DNA of 64,000 bases from Raphanus sativus. Lineage: Eukaryota; Streptophyta; Magnoliopsida; Brassicales; Brassicaceae. The notes under the pieces were generated by a model, which searched no databases, had not been told where the DNA came from, and saw nothing but the letters and a program-made list of their open reading frames with translations. Positions 11,035-22,870 of this stretch are shown one piece after another. Position 1 is the stretch's first letter, and the number at the start of each line of letters is the position of its first letter. Both the position numbers and the translations under genes were made by a program. The stretch spans positions 36,293,407-36,357,406 of the forward strand of contig NC_079515.1 of NCBI RefSeq assembly GCF_000801105.2. Reading direction: 5' to 3'.

Positions 11035-12806
11035 ATGGACAACAGTGACCTCGCATCCGATTCAGGTTCTATAATCTCTTCTTCCTTGTCATATTTTTTT
11101 GTTTCCAAAGAGGTTTGTCTTCTCATGATTTTGTACCGATGTAAGTACCTAGTTTTCTAGGGTTTATTCTAGATATCGTCGCTTTTAACTTTTGTCTCAA
11201 GTGTTCGTCTGTATGCATGATAGTATTCTGATACTATTCCTTGTTAGATTCGATGAAGAACCAAAACTCGGACGATTCCGAATATGATTTTGAAGAGAAT
11301 GAGACAGAAGGTCATGACGCTATGCCGATCTGGCTTCAGATAAACCCTAAAACCATCAGGAAAGAAGTACTTAAGATCTACGAAGCACAAAAAATAAAGG
11401 CCAAGACGTTTCTCAATGACTTCCAAGGAAAGCTAACCCTCTCTTACGAATGGATGATTAGCGGGGACGAATCGGCCCGAGACTACACCTGCTTGACTGC
11501 TCATTTCGTCGACGATAACTTTAACGTCAGGAGCTGGATCCTCGGCTTCACCACCGGCGGCGTTTCGATACCTCTCGACGACATTTACGTCTACCACTTC
11601 AGGAAAGCTGTTCGGGATTTCGATGTTCAGGACAAGGTCTCCACTATACTGCTCCCTAACCGGGAAGGTTTTGACGAAAAGAACGTTGATGCTATCATGA
11701 AGTGTATGGATAGTCCGGTTAACCTACCAGTTTTCGTGGTCTATTGCTGTTCTGATCTGTTCCGGTTAATGGTTAATGATCTGTACAGCGAGTTTAGCTG
11801 GTCGTTGTATGAGGAGGTTCGCATGTTGGTTGGATGGGGAAGTTTTTCATCTACCAACTGGAATGTGAGACTGTATCATCTCCAGCAAGCCGTTGATATG
11901 CAAAAAGAGGATGCGTTTTCGAAGGATGAGATTTACGATGATTATGATAAACCATCTGATGAAGAATGGGTGAAGATTCGGACCTTTTGTAGGCTCGCTG
12001 GTGTCATCTATAAGGTTGCGGAAGAGATTTTTGAGGGAGGGTATTCGACGTCTAATGTCTACTTTCACCTTCTTGCGGAGCTGAAGGTGATGTTGGAGCA
12101 AGAGGTTGCTAGTGGTGGTGATGGTGATGGTGATTATTTTTTGTGGAAAGGTGAAAGGATGTTGAAGATGTTTGATAAGTATTGGAATGATATGTTTCTT
12201 GTTTTGGCTACTGCTTCTGTGTTGGATCCTCGGTTTAAGATGAAGTACATTGATTTTTACTGCTCAAAGAAGGTGGATAATGATGATGGCTCCAAGGCTG
12301 AGACCGTTTTGGACTATTTACGTAATGTGTATGCTCGCTATGCAGCTAATGATATCTGTCATAAACCAATATGCCCTGTTGCTACAATTGACTTTGAAGA
12401 AGAAGAAGAAGACGGTGATGATGATGAAGGTTATGGTGATGAAGTAGAGAAGAAGAAGGCAGATGCATACGAGGATTTTGTTTTGTTTAAAGAATATCTA
12501 AAGTTTGAAGGAGGATGTTCAAGAGAGTTTCAAGAATCTGAACTCGATTCATATCTCAAAGAGCCGGTTATGGAGTGGAACAAAGACTTCAAAGCGTTGG
12601 AATGGTGGAAAGAAGAGAGCCAGAAGTATTCAATCCTCTCACGTGTAGCTCGTGACATTCTCTCTATACCGATCTCACGTGCAACGTCGTATGATGCTTA
12701 TGTTTCGGAGATAAGAGAGCCTCCGGAGTATGTTCTTTCCATGGATGCCAAAGCTGCTAACGCCATGGTGTGCGGTAGAAGCTGGTTATCGCTCATACCA
12801 ATTTGA
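11035..12806 (+). CDS. hAT transposase-derived (domesticated) protein, copy 3
   Basis: Exon 1 (11035-11065) encodes MDNSDLASDS and exon 2 (11248-12806) the rest, 529 residues in total. Gene structure and phase match the paralogue at 5277. Conserved blocks include GKLTLSYEWMISGDE, PVFVVYCCSDLFRLMVNDLY, PSDEEWVKIRTFCRLAG, YSTSNVYFHLLAELKVML, LVLATASVLDPRFKMKY and the dimerisation block ALEWWKEESQKYSILSRVARDILSIPISRATS. The N-terminal part is shorter than in copy 1, and there is an acidic run near residue 400 (FEEEEEDGDDDEGYGDEVEKKK). No BED finger is visible. The promoter region also resembles that of copy 1 (TAGCATTCCC.CCTAAA..ATAAATA). Two divergent but intact copies suggest selection on a host function. 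Confidence 0.85.
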
Positions 12807-13279
12807 TGTTGATGGAAAAATTGGTACGATCTCCTTTTTTTTCTCTCCTTATTAAGAACTTAAGATGCTTTTATATAGCCTTCATGAAACTTAGTAACTG
12901 TTTTTGTTTTTGAAGATTTTTTTACACAATCGTATTCCTGTTGAGACTTGAGAGTCTAAACTCTCAAGGGTGACTTTGATGCCCATTTCATACAGACTTG
13001 ATAAGTAATATAATCACCAGAGATTGTGACATGCTACAAAGTTAATCACTAGATATTGTGACAAGGTTTATGAGTCTAAATCTCATTAGCAAGATAATAC
13101 TTCACAGGCCAAAAAAACCAAAACAAACTGAACTAACATAACCGAATCGAAATCGATCCAAATCAAACCGAAGTAAACCAAACTGAAAAAATAAAAATAT
13201 TTATTTAATTAGATCAACTAAATATATTAATGATATTAAAAAATTTAGTAAGTCATATTTTGATCACTTTAATATTTAA
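12807..13279. other. intergenic, no gene seen
   Basis: This is the 3' flank of hAT copy 3, followed by AT-rich sequence with repeated CCAAAC/CCGAA motifs. It leads into the Helitron end at 13280. Confidence 0.5.
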
Positions 13280-14455
13280 CTAGATTTTGACCCGCGCTTA
13301 GAAAGCGCGGGTTTGTTTTTGTAATTTTTTTTTCTAATAAAATTTTATACGATGATGTGCATGAACATAATTATTTTTGGGCATATTATCTGAAATTCGA
13401 AAACCAAACCGAAAAAACTGAAATCTAAACCGGATAAAAGATTACAAAAACTCGAGCGGTTTCTATATTTCTAAATCGGAAAAAACGAAATCGAACCGGG
13501 GCCGAACGGATACCCGACTATTTTGAATATATTAAAAATATTATTAATTATTTTAACTTTAATATATATAAAATATAATTTACAAATAAAAAATTTCCAT
13601 AAAACCCGAACTACTCGAATTACCCGAATATTTTTTCGTTTTTTTGGGTTTAACTCGGGGTTTCGGGATTTTTTTTCAGTTTTCTGGTTTTAAACCCGAA
13701 CCAAACCCGAATTATTTATAATTTGGTTCCACTTCTGGTTTTATAAAAAATAGAAACCCGACATTATCTGAACCGAACAGATCCGAAAAATGTCAGGTTC
13801 CTAAATGGTTCCTAAACATCCCAACCCGAATAACCCGAAAATCGAATAAACCGAACTGACCCGAGCCGAAACCCCAAATTTCTTTTCATAAATTGTTTAT
13901 TTTTGATAAAGAATATTTTTCGAATATTTTTATGAATATTAACTATCAAAATACAGAAAAATAAAACCAATAATTATTATTTATTTTTTTGATAAAGAAA
14001 CTAAAATTTTAAAATAAAACATTGTTAGCTGTTTTATTTTATAAACATATTTGTCATTAAAGTTATTATAGATGAGCTTTTGTTTTAATATATGTTTAAC
14101 TATTTGTTTTGTGTAATAGGATTAAGCCCATCACGTTTTAAATTATAATAGTTATGGTGGTAGAATCTAAAATGTATAATGTATGGCTTAACTCAATTAT
14201 AAATTATATAGTGATTGTCGTGTGTTATATTATGTAGAACATGTTTTGATATGTCAATATAAAGTTGGTATATTAGTTTTTTTAAATTTGGCGTAATAAA
14301 TATAGTGTAATAAATATAGTTAGCTAAATATATAGTTATATTTTGTTAATGGGCTAATACTATGTAAGACCAAATAATTGTTGCTTAAATGAAAAGGTAC
14401 AGTAACCTTGTATAAGTAGATTTTTTTCAGAATGTTTCTCTTTTAATAGAATAGA
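13280..14455 (-). mobile_element. non-autonomous Helitron A
   Basis: Read on the minus strand, the element starts with TCTATTCTATTAAAAGAGA at 14455. It ends at 13280 in a GC-rich hairpin (plus-strand GACCCGCGCTTAGAAAGCGCGGGT, 13289 onward) followed by CTAG, with T as the next base. These are the family hallmarks: 5' TC, 3' hairpin plus CTRR, insertion between A and T. The length is 1176 bp. The interior is rich in degenerate CCGAA repeats and has no coding sequence. Its 5' end directly abuts the 3' end of Helitron B. Confidence 0.8.
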
Positions 14456-16160
14456 CTAGATTCTGACCCGCCCTTTTGAGGGCGGGCATATTTTTTGTTT
14501 TAAATTTAGTTTTCATATTTATGTTTTCTTTGTGATTATATTCATATGTTTTTTAATCATATTTGTGTGCAAATCTTAATCAAAATATATTTTATTAAAT
14601 AATGACAATTTAAAAATTGATCCGGTATACGTTCGGTTAAAGATGGGTTACAGGTCGAACCCGACCCGCTGATCCGCTAACCTGCGGGTTTTAGTTTTGT
14701 TTTGGTAAAAAATCTGACTCGTACAACCCGCAAACAAATAATTTTGTACCCGTTCTACTTAATTTTGCGGTTATCCGTGAGTTATATTTTTTAAACCATA
14801 CTTTTTAATTTAATTATTATAAAAATATATAAAAATATATTTATAATAAACCTTTTATATATTATCAAAATTCATAAACAGTTATATATTTTGATTTGAA
14901 TAAAACAATATTTCAATATTAGACTTTGAATATACATTTCAATTTATATATCAGATTTAAATATACATTTAAATAAAAAGATATTTGAATATTAGACTTT
15001 GAATATACCTTTCAATTTATATATTAGATTTAAATATACATTTCAATTTATATTTAAAATGAAGATATTGTTAATCTGTATTATAAAATATATTAAGATT
15101 ATTTATTGTGAGGTTAGTTTCAAACCGGAAAAAGAATATGCTACAAAATTCAGTCTTCTTTAAATATTAAATATCTAGGATGAATAAATTTTGGAAATTA
15201 GTTCTAACAATATTTTTTTCATTGAAAAAGCTTTTAACAGTTGGATTTCCTTACCTTTAGTTGTTATTAAATATACTTTAAAATATAAGTTATTTTAATA
15301 ATTATTCAAATATACTTTTAGTATAAAAGAACATCTTGTAAACAAAGAACAAAAACGATTTTTTAAAAAATACCAGGTGAAAATCAAATACTGTTATTCG
15401 GAAATATTCTAATTTCTAAAACTATGTGAAAATCGTTGTAAAAATTATTAGTCAGAAGTTTTGACAATTGTACTAAATTTAAATTTGTAGTATTGCATAT
15501 ATAACTATACATTTGTGTCATAGCCATTGCACAAGTAAATATACATAAATATATAAATATATACTTAAATAGGAGTTCGATATAAATAGAAAATATACTT
15601 AAATTTGAAATTTGTGTCGATATAGATCATAAACCTTTAAAATAAACCTTTAAAATAGGAGTGTAAGTTGATAGACCATATATTTTCAAAATATATATTG
15701 GATTATTTCCGTATCCCACAAAATTTGAATATTCCTCTTTCATTAGTTTAAAAAAATTTGTATTAATTACTGTTCAAATCAACTAACATAATTTAATAGT
15801 GTAGATTTGGAAAATATACTTAGATAAATAAATAGTTATTGTAGATTCGTAAAGAGATATTTGTTGCTATATTTTAGTGATCTTTAGATTATGTAATTAT
15901 TAAGATTTAAAATATTTAACCCACGTTTCTTGGTTCTTCTCCTTTAATATTGATTTCATTAGTTAGTATATAAGTAGCGAGAAATATAAAAATATAGCAA
16001 AATTAATGTTCACAGTTTCTTTATTATTTTAATGAAGTTGTTAAATTAAAATTTAAAATAATAACTTAATCACGTAACCTTCAAATAAAAAGGAAGCAAA
16101 AGACTTTAACCATTGTTAAGTTTCTCAGAGCTCGGTAGAAAGACAGCTTGAAAGTTGAAA

Positions 16161-16740
16161 CACTAAAGCCATACAAAAACTTCACTTTGTGCCATAGTGG
16201 TATTTTGGCCCATGTTGATCTGTCTCCAATAAATACCAATGCATACGACTCCTTAAGAAAATAGATTTAAAATATGAATACATGTTCTTGAATTATCAAA
16301 GTTACATGCACTGCCGATCACATGGCTACCAAATTTGACTGTTTCTTCATATGCCACACGAAACTCATCACCAGGTAAAACATCAAGCTTGCTTGCGATC
16401 TAGCATACAGAAAAAGACTAAAATAATTGTACTTAAATCTAAGCCATCATCAAAGAAGATCTAAAACAGAAGAAGTATGCCTTTGCAAGAAACCATTCGT
16501 AGACTATTCCGGATGGGTTGTGCTTCTTCTTCCACATGTCTATCATTTTCCACATGGTCAGAACCTAGAAAACCAAAGACATCCCAACTTTCTAGATTAA
16601 AGAACATGGATACTTGATAAAAGAAGAGCTAGAACACATGTACAAATGTTATGAGAATGATGCAGAGCAAAAATTTTCACAACCTGTGGTGTGAGAATAG
16701 ACAATAGGCTTGCAGGCAACTCCACAGAGACGACCTGCAA
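16161..16740 (-). pseudogene. captured TraB-family protein fragment
   Basis: Four intron-separated pieces on the minus strand match TraB-family proteins in order. At 16735-16682 is VVSVELPASLLSILTPQV. At 16566-16482 is VLTMWKMIDMWKKKHNPSGI, then VYEWFLAK. At 16402-16305 is IASKLDVLPGDEFRVAYEETV, with KFG following. At 16215-16161 is TWAKIPLWHKVKFLYG. TraB proteins are membrane-associated and share a fold with pheromone-shutdown and erythromycin-esterase-like domains. The start, the GDRP segment and the membrane tail are missing. The introns are retained, so the capture was from DNA, not from mRNA. The piece lies wholly inside Helitron B. Confidence 0.7.
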
Positions 16741-17199
16741 TACATGAGACACATACTTAGAGAGAGAAACACATTATATATTGAATTGAAATCATAGCTT
16801 AAAAATATTCCAGTAAAAGGCAACATGAATTATGTTGTGTTTGTGATGTGTGCTTGTTTGAAACGTTTGCCCAATTTTGTGTAGTGTCTTATTTCTTTTG
16901 ACCTTTTATGTTCACATCTATAAACTTATGTGTACAGATATTAGTGGCATATTTTAGAATTAATATTAACTGTATAAGTAATCTTTGTAGTTTATTATTG
17001 TGTCCCTCGTCTCCCAATTAATAATTTGCAACTTGAAATGAATAATTATTGCATTTTCCATGGTTTTTGGTTTATATTTTGCTCTGTCCTATGTGCCAAA
17101 GCTTCTATGCTGGTGTAGGTTCTTATACCATGATTAACACATGAATAGATAAAATAATCGTTTTAAATTACTGTATTAAACTCATTCTCTTACTTGTGT

Positions 17200-17345
17200 T
17201 CCCTTGAAGAATGTTCCACCCCTTCTGCTGAGGGTCTTGAGAAAACACCGAGCTGAATGGACAAACTATGGTGACATGGTGTCGAGGCTTATACTGTTGC
17301 ATCTCTCCAAGCAGCTCCATTGACGGTTCCATTCGTTAGAACTGG
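17200..17345 (-). pseudogene. unidentified gene-like fragment in Helitron B
   Basis: On the minus strand, 17345 to about 17205 reads without stops as EPSMELLGEMQQYKPRHHV, then TIVCPFSSVFSQDPQQKGWN and ILQGNTSK. Its base composition is far less AT-rich than its surroundings. I do not recognise the family. It may be a second captured fragment or an upstream exon of unrelated origin. Confidence 0.35.
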
Positions 17346-18692
17346 TTAGTTCCCGAGTTACCAAGTCATTCTTCCTTTCACACACAGACGCTCGAACATG
17401 AAGAGGTAAAGAGAATCTCTAGAGCCTTCCTATCTTGGTTACTTTGTTTCTCAAACATCTGCAATAATATTGTTCAGATTTTTGTGGTACAATATAAGGG
17501 TTTAGACTTTATATGGTTGTATATATAGTGAATGAGGATGTAGGTTTGGATAGAGATTACACGGATGGAACATATGAGGTGAAAATTTGGTGATTGATAG
17601 AATATTACTTGGAATATACTTCATTAATAATTCACAATATATTTTGTTTCCAGTTTCTTACTAACTTTCCGCTTCAAAATATTAATATAGTTATTCAAAT
17701 TTAAAAGTGAGTATATTGTTGTTTGATCAAAACTAAATTTATGTGTTTGCGGAGCGAGATTTTTGAATTCAATTGGAATATTTATGAAATATCCTGTTTT
17801 GTGTAAGTATAGATATTTTGAAGATTAGCTTGCATATACTGTTCTTGTAAAAGGATTGAGTTTTTGACATCTAAGCATTAATGTGGTAAATGTTACAGAT
17901 TCGACAGTATCTTTAAAAAAATGAAATCACGTATATATAGATTGTCAAACGGTATTATGAGTTTGGATTTAATAACATAGATATTTTGGTTGTAAAATGA
18001 TTGTTTTATATAGTAGTTTACATGCTAATACAAAACAGATGATTGTTTTATATTAATACACATTATATAGCACAATCATATGATCGACACTTACACAAAT
18101 CACAAAATGATATTTCACATGTTAATAAAAATTGACAGGCTTACTAACACATGTTAATAGTTATTTATTCAAAGTATACACAAAAAAATATTATTAGGGT
18201 TTGAAGTTCGTTTAGGTAGGGTTAAAATTCGATATCTATTAACATATATAGCCACGGTAGTAGATTTATATATTTAAGGGATAATTAAAATAGGTAAACT
18301 AACTAAAGGAGCGGAAAAGATTAAACAGATCAGATGGATAATGAATAGGTTTCTCAGCAAATTTAAAGAACATTTAATCAAAAGCATAGAATAAAATATA
18401 TCTCAGTGGTAAGAAATGGTAAATACTATTGAAAATCAAGGGCACCTCAAAAAAGGGTCTTGTGTTTTAATAGTATAGATGCAAGTTTACGTACAAAAAC
18501 TTAAGAAACAAACATTTTGGAAATTTGCTTAATTTTTTTGTTTATACATTAATATACTTTAGAACGATGATTTTATTTAATTGTTAATAATTTTGATATT
18601 TTATAAATACATTTTGTACCCTTCTTCAAACAGATTCGAGACATCAAATTTTATTTATTTATTTTACTTTTTTGTATGGACGGAACAGAAAG

Positions 18693-19820
18693 ATGTTTGT
18701 CTCAGCGATATCTTCTCCTTCAATCACTCTCATCAGACTATCAAAACCAAATGGGCCAACCCGTTCACCGGTTCGAAAAATCCTCTGCCTGAATCAGCAG
18801 AGGCAGAGCAAAACCAGTACCGGAAAATCTTGGATCCTCCCAACAAGTGTCTCGCTCTTTGGTTCAGGCTTCGTCTTGGGTCCTCTTCTCGATGGTCTCC
18901 ACTCACGTGTCGATCTCGTGGTTTACCAAAACGGAGCTTTTCAAATCGGTCCTCTTCACACCAACATCTGGGTAACTAGTTACTCAAGAACCTATCGTGA
19001 CTTTGAAATCATTTCACAAACATTCTAATACTGTAATCAAAGTATGATGTGTACTTCTTCTTCAGGTCCCATTCTTGCTTGGCTTATTTTACTGCACAGT
19101 AGGTTTACTGCAACTTCTACTGGATGATAAAACCTCTACAAAGCCTCCACGTGGTAACCTGGACAAAACCGTAATTTCACTCTTGTAAGTGTTGTTGCTG
19201 TGTGTTTAGCAGACTACTTAAATGTGGGACGTACGGTAGAAGTGACTACTTTGTATGGTTTGGTGAATGAAACAGAGCACTGGTGTTGTTCTTAGAGCTA
19301 AGTGCTGAAATGTATAAAGCTGGAGTTTCAGACAACGTAGAAGCTTACATTCTATTTGCCTTAGCAGAATTTCTATGGTTCTCTCTGGATAGAACCTGGC
19401 TTGGCTTCACCATCGCCTCCGTCCTCGGTGTCGCCTGTCCCTTAGCCGAAATCCCCATTATGCAGTAAGTAACACCGCGGGATTCAATCATTTAGCCCAT
19501 GTCTTTGTTTTCTAGATATAAAGAACTCTTAAAGATTGACGTAACTTAACATGTACTTAACAGATTCTTTCATCTGTGGTACTATCCAGAAGCAAACATA
19601 GAGATCTTTGGTCAGGTAAAAGAGCTTTTATACATGCATCTTATTGAAGCAAGAATAATATAAAAGAGTGTTTCTGTTATTTCTTGTCTTTTCAATGGTG
19701 AAGGGATTGGTCACTTGGACAACAACTTGCTACTTTGTCTACACACCGTTCTTGATCAATCTTGCAAGATGGCTCAAGTCAGTTGCGGAGACTACTAGTG
19801 ATGTGGACATTAGAAAATGA
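18693..19820 (+). CDS. INSIG-like polytopic membrane protein, probably plastid-targeted
   Basis: Five exons: 18693-18971, 19066-19184, 19276-19464, 19564-19615 and 19704-19820, total 251 residues, phases consistent. The N-terminus ([17 protein letters not shown]..., Ser/Arg/Thr-rich, few acids) resembles a transit peptide. Several hydrophobic segments follow: [92 protein letters not shown] and [14 protein letters not shown]. The pattern, including [14 protein letters not shown], matches plant proteins grouped with the insulin-induced (INSIG) family as I remember it. That family call is not certain and no sterol-related role should be assumed. The frame is open upstream to 18672, but the Met at 18693 starts the transit-like sequence. 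Confidence 0.72.
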
Positions 19821-20594
19821 AATTTACAAGCAAGCGAAGAATGTATAGAGTTTCTAGCTTGCAAAGGTTCCATTAGATATGTCGCCAAAAGAAACAAATC
19901 CGGGTCAAGATTTCATTACTCTTAGTCCCTCACCAAGATAAAACCTGCCAAAATAGTTTTTTTTTTTAATAAAAGAGTTGATATAATAATAATTATTTAA
20001 CTCTAGAAGTTTGATATTGTTAGAAAATGAAACTATTATGTAGTACTTAGTAATTATATTGTTCTTTTCAACTAAATTCATTTGATTAGATCAAAATAAA
20101 TGTTTTCGTTTTACTCTAGCAATCTCCAAAATGCTTCAACTAACCAAAAATTTATTATAATTGGGGATACAGATACAGAGAGGCACACAAAGATCTCATG
20201 CCAAAATAGGCTTTTTAATATAATTAACAAAATAAATGCTTCGTTTTACTCTAACAATCTTCAAAAAGTTTCAACTAACAAGAAAAAAATCTGTGATACT
20301 GATACAAACAATAAATTAGAGAAAACTGTAGTGAAGTCATTAGTATGCAATAGCTCATTTGGATATTCTTATTAATTTTGCTATAACAGTTGCATTTTAT
20401 TAAAAATCCCTAAGCATATAGGGTGTTAAATAATCAAGTCAATGGATATAGTTTTCATGTGATCTTTTTCTTAAATAGTTTGGACATTCCTATAGAGAGA
20501 AAGAGAGGAAAGTATTTTCTATATAATCAATTGATAAGGAACAACCACTCCTCAAATCTAAAAACCACATAGCGCTTCTTGCACACTCAAGGCA
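19821..20594. repeat. intergenic with a two-copy direct repeat
   Basis: AT-rich spacer. A segment of about 60 bp is repeated with a period near 136 bp (20094 and 20230: AAATAAATG..TTCGTTTTACTCTA.CAATCT). It is followed by the promoter region of the PMEI gene. No other gene is seen. Confidence 0.6.
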
Positions 20595-21152
20595 ATGGCT
20601 TTATCTTCCGTCACAAGAAACGTGTTTTCAATTCTTCCTCTTCTCGTTATCATAACAATCACCCCTCTGTCTTCATCTTTTTCTCCGACTGACAAAGTCA
20701 CAACAGAACTACTTAACCAACTCTGCGCAAAACCGCCAATTGATAACATTACTTTCTGCATCTGGCAAACCTCTTCTGCGGTAACCATAGCCCTCGACCT
20801 AGGTGGTCTTGTGGATATGGTCCTCGAAAAGACGCGAGTGTTTGGCAATATGAATCTTTCGGCAATGAAAGACTTAGCGACAACAACGACTGATCCGTAT
20901 CTCAAGGACACTTATAAGATTTGTGCGATAGATTATGAATTAGCCGTTACAGCAATCGAGGGAGCTCAAGTGTTTGCGAGGTCTAAATCGTACGAGCTAG
21001 TACCTCAGGCAGCTTCTAAAGCCTTGGACATTATATCTTCGTGTGAGGCTGACCTTAAAGATCTGAAAAACGTGAGTAATTCTATACGCAATTTGGTGTT
21101 TGAGAGAATGTGTAACATTGGTAGCGTTTTCTCCAGCGTTTTGACGTCTTGA
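20595..21152 (+). CDS. plant invertase/pectin methylesterase inhibitor (PMEI) family protein
   Basis: Single-exon gene of 185 codons. A signal peptide is obvious (SILPLLVIITITPLSSSFS). The mature part shows the four PMEI cysteines: the first pair is LCAKPPIDNITFC. The second Cys pair lies in the segment ICAIDYELAV ... IISSCEADL. The regular helices of the four-helix bundle are visible between them. Such proteins are secreted to the cell wall, where they inhibit pectin methylesterase or acid invertase; which enzyme cannot be decided by sequence. It belongs to a PMEI group with the genes near 30031 and 31655, all in one orientation, resembling the At3g17130-At3g17230 set from memory. Confidence 0.9.
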   Translation: MALSSVTRNVFSILPLLVIITITPLSSSFSPTDKVTTELLNQLCAKPPIDNITFCIWQTSSAVTIALDLGGLVDMVLEKTRVFGNMNLSAMKDLATTTTDPYLKDTYKICAIDYELAVTAIEGAQVFARSKSYELVPQAASKALDIISSCEADLKDLKNVSNSIRNLVFERMCNIGSVFSSVLTS

Positions 21153-22060
21153 TTCTTTTATGTTTCATTCACCTGCATGATGGTAACAAGCAAAAACGAT
21201 TAAGATGTCATCTACTCTTGGTGTAGCAACTTATAAATCAATAAAGTTATTAAAATCATAACCAATAATAATGCTCATCGTGAGCTTATTTGGAATCAAA
21301 TAATACTGTTGATCTAGTTTACAAATCTAGAAAGACGTCTTTCTAGTTTACGAATCTAGAAAGAAGCCCAATCAACGTCTTTTAGAGAGATATTTTAGAG
21401 AGATATTGTAAGTGCAAAATCACCATGCTCTCTCGGCCCAAAGTATGGGTGATACCCAATACGAAGGAAGCTTTCACATGTGATTGGTCACCGCAACTTT
21501 GACTTCTTTATTATGCATTTAGCTTGATAAATTCTTTTCTAAATTTTTATCTCAAAATGTTACAATGAATATAACTTTTTCTCAATAAAGCGGACCAAAC
21601 AATTAGATAACTATGATAAAATTGGATTATTCTCATTTAGTTTTTGATTGGATTGTGAATTTTATTGACTGTGGCTGTTCATAACCTTTGATAAAATGTA
21701 TGTCCGTAAATAGTAAAATTTCATAGAAATGTTAAGTAATTTAATGTCATCAGTGAAACCCTTAAACTTCATGAAGAACCTCGTCTTTTATTGAAAAAAA
21801 GAAACTTCATTTTATATATCTGTCAACTGAAAACAAAATTTAAATTTTCTTACTCACATTCATATTGCCACTTTTATCATTATGCACATTTATCCGAAAT
21901 CAAAGAAAAGAACCGAACATAAAAATAGAACAGTTTAACATTTGCTTACGCTGTAGTTTCGGTCTCTGCATGTAACAAAAAACTATTAATATATATAGTA
22001 AAGTGATTTATGATTAATATAGTAATCTCAAAACAACAAAAAAAAAACAAAACAAGTTAT
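21153..22060. other. intergenic, AT-rich
   Basis: This is the 3' flank of the PMEI gene, then a short direct/inverted duplication near 21310-21410 (GTTTACAAATCTAGAAAGA... and TTTTAGAGAGATATT twice). The rest is low-complexity AT sequence. No gene is seen. Confidence 0.5.
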
Positions 22061-22074
22061 CTCATGAACTGCTT

Positions 22075-22281
22075 TTGCAGAATTAAACTCAACAAATGCA
22101 AAATCTTTTGATTTTCCTTCTTGGCGTAAAGAAATTTCTTCTGCAATACAAATGAAATATTAGTCAAACAATTAGAAGAAAAAAAGATCAATAGAAATAA
22201 ACGTGCTTACATATCATCTTCTGGCACATCAAGGATAGAATCGACATGTATAGTGTCCTTTTGGTCTCCTCTTCTCGCCAT
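22075..22281 (-). pseudogene. RRM-like gene fragment
   Basis: On the minus strand a start at 22281 gives MARRGDQKDTIHVDSILDVP, ending EDDM before a GT donor. About 70 bp later, EEISLRQEGKSKDFAFVEFN then SAKAVHEIT reads as the second half of an RNA-recognition motif; GKSKDFAFVEF is the RNP1 box. The two parts do not join in frame at an obvious acceptor. No further exons follow, so this looks like a degraded or captured piece. Confidence 0.4.
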
Positions 22282-22461
22282 TGTTGAACTATTTTTGCTC
22301 CCTATTTGAAAAATTCTTTTAACCTCTCCACCTACATTGCGGAAAGTGAGTTCTCATTTCTAGTTAATTCATTTAGTCGATATTTGATTGTTTTTTGTTT
22401 CATTTCAGGTATGGGGATCTTGCTATCATCCACTATCGGTTAGAGAAAGGCAATAGTGAAA

Positions 22462-22861
22462 ATAAATTGAGAAGGAAAAGAACGTGGAAAAAAACATAGA
22501 GGAGAAAGAGGAACTGAACCTAAAGGAAAAGGAGGATGTAAACGTAGAAGTGAAGGAAACGAAGCATCCCAAGTCAAAGTTAAAAGCTACCGACACTGAT
22601 GGAAGATTAAAGACATTTGCATTCTATAGCAGCAGCTCAGATTCTGCTGAATCTTCTCAACAACAAAAGGTAAGAACAAAAACTTCTATATACTTTAACT
22701 ACTCATTAGGACAATTGATATTTGAGTTGTTGTTGTTGTTTGAGACAGTCGTTTTAGGTTCAGACTCAAGTTCATCCTCTTGGGTCTCAACACAAGAAGT
22801 GGCTTTTGTTAAGAGTTTATTTTGTTTTTTAAGACCACTTTGGATTTTGAATGACGAATAG
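22462..22861 (+). other. uncertain Lys/Glu-rich open frame
   Basis: An open frame of about 125 codons starts MEKNIEEKEELNLKEKEDV and continues through HPKSKLKATDTDGRLKTFAF and SSSSDSAESSQQQK to a possible donor at 22669. The composition is that of a charged linker of a plant nuclear or structural protein. Beyond the donor the frame is AT-rich noise. It may be an exon of a captured gene; I do not recognise it. Confidence 0.25.
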
Positions 22862-22870
22862 AAATGATTT

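Larger units (their letters stand above)
14456..18479 (-). mobile_element. non-autonomous Helitron B with captured gene pieces
   Basis: The minus-strand 5' end is TCTATACTATTAAAACACAAG at 18479, preceded by A. This is the start typical of crucifer Helitrons. The 3' end at 14456 is CTAG, preceded by the hairpin GCCCGCCCTCAAAAGGGCGGG and followed by T. At 4024 bp it has no Rep/helicase frame, so it depends on another element. It carries a broken TraB-family gene piece (16161-16740) and another gene-like stretch (17200-17345). The rest is AT-rich filler. Confidence 0.78.
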
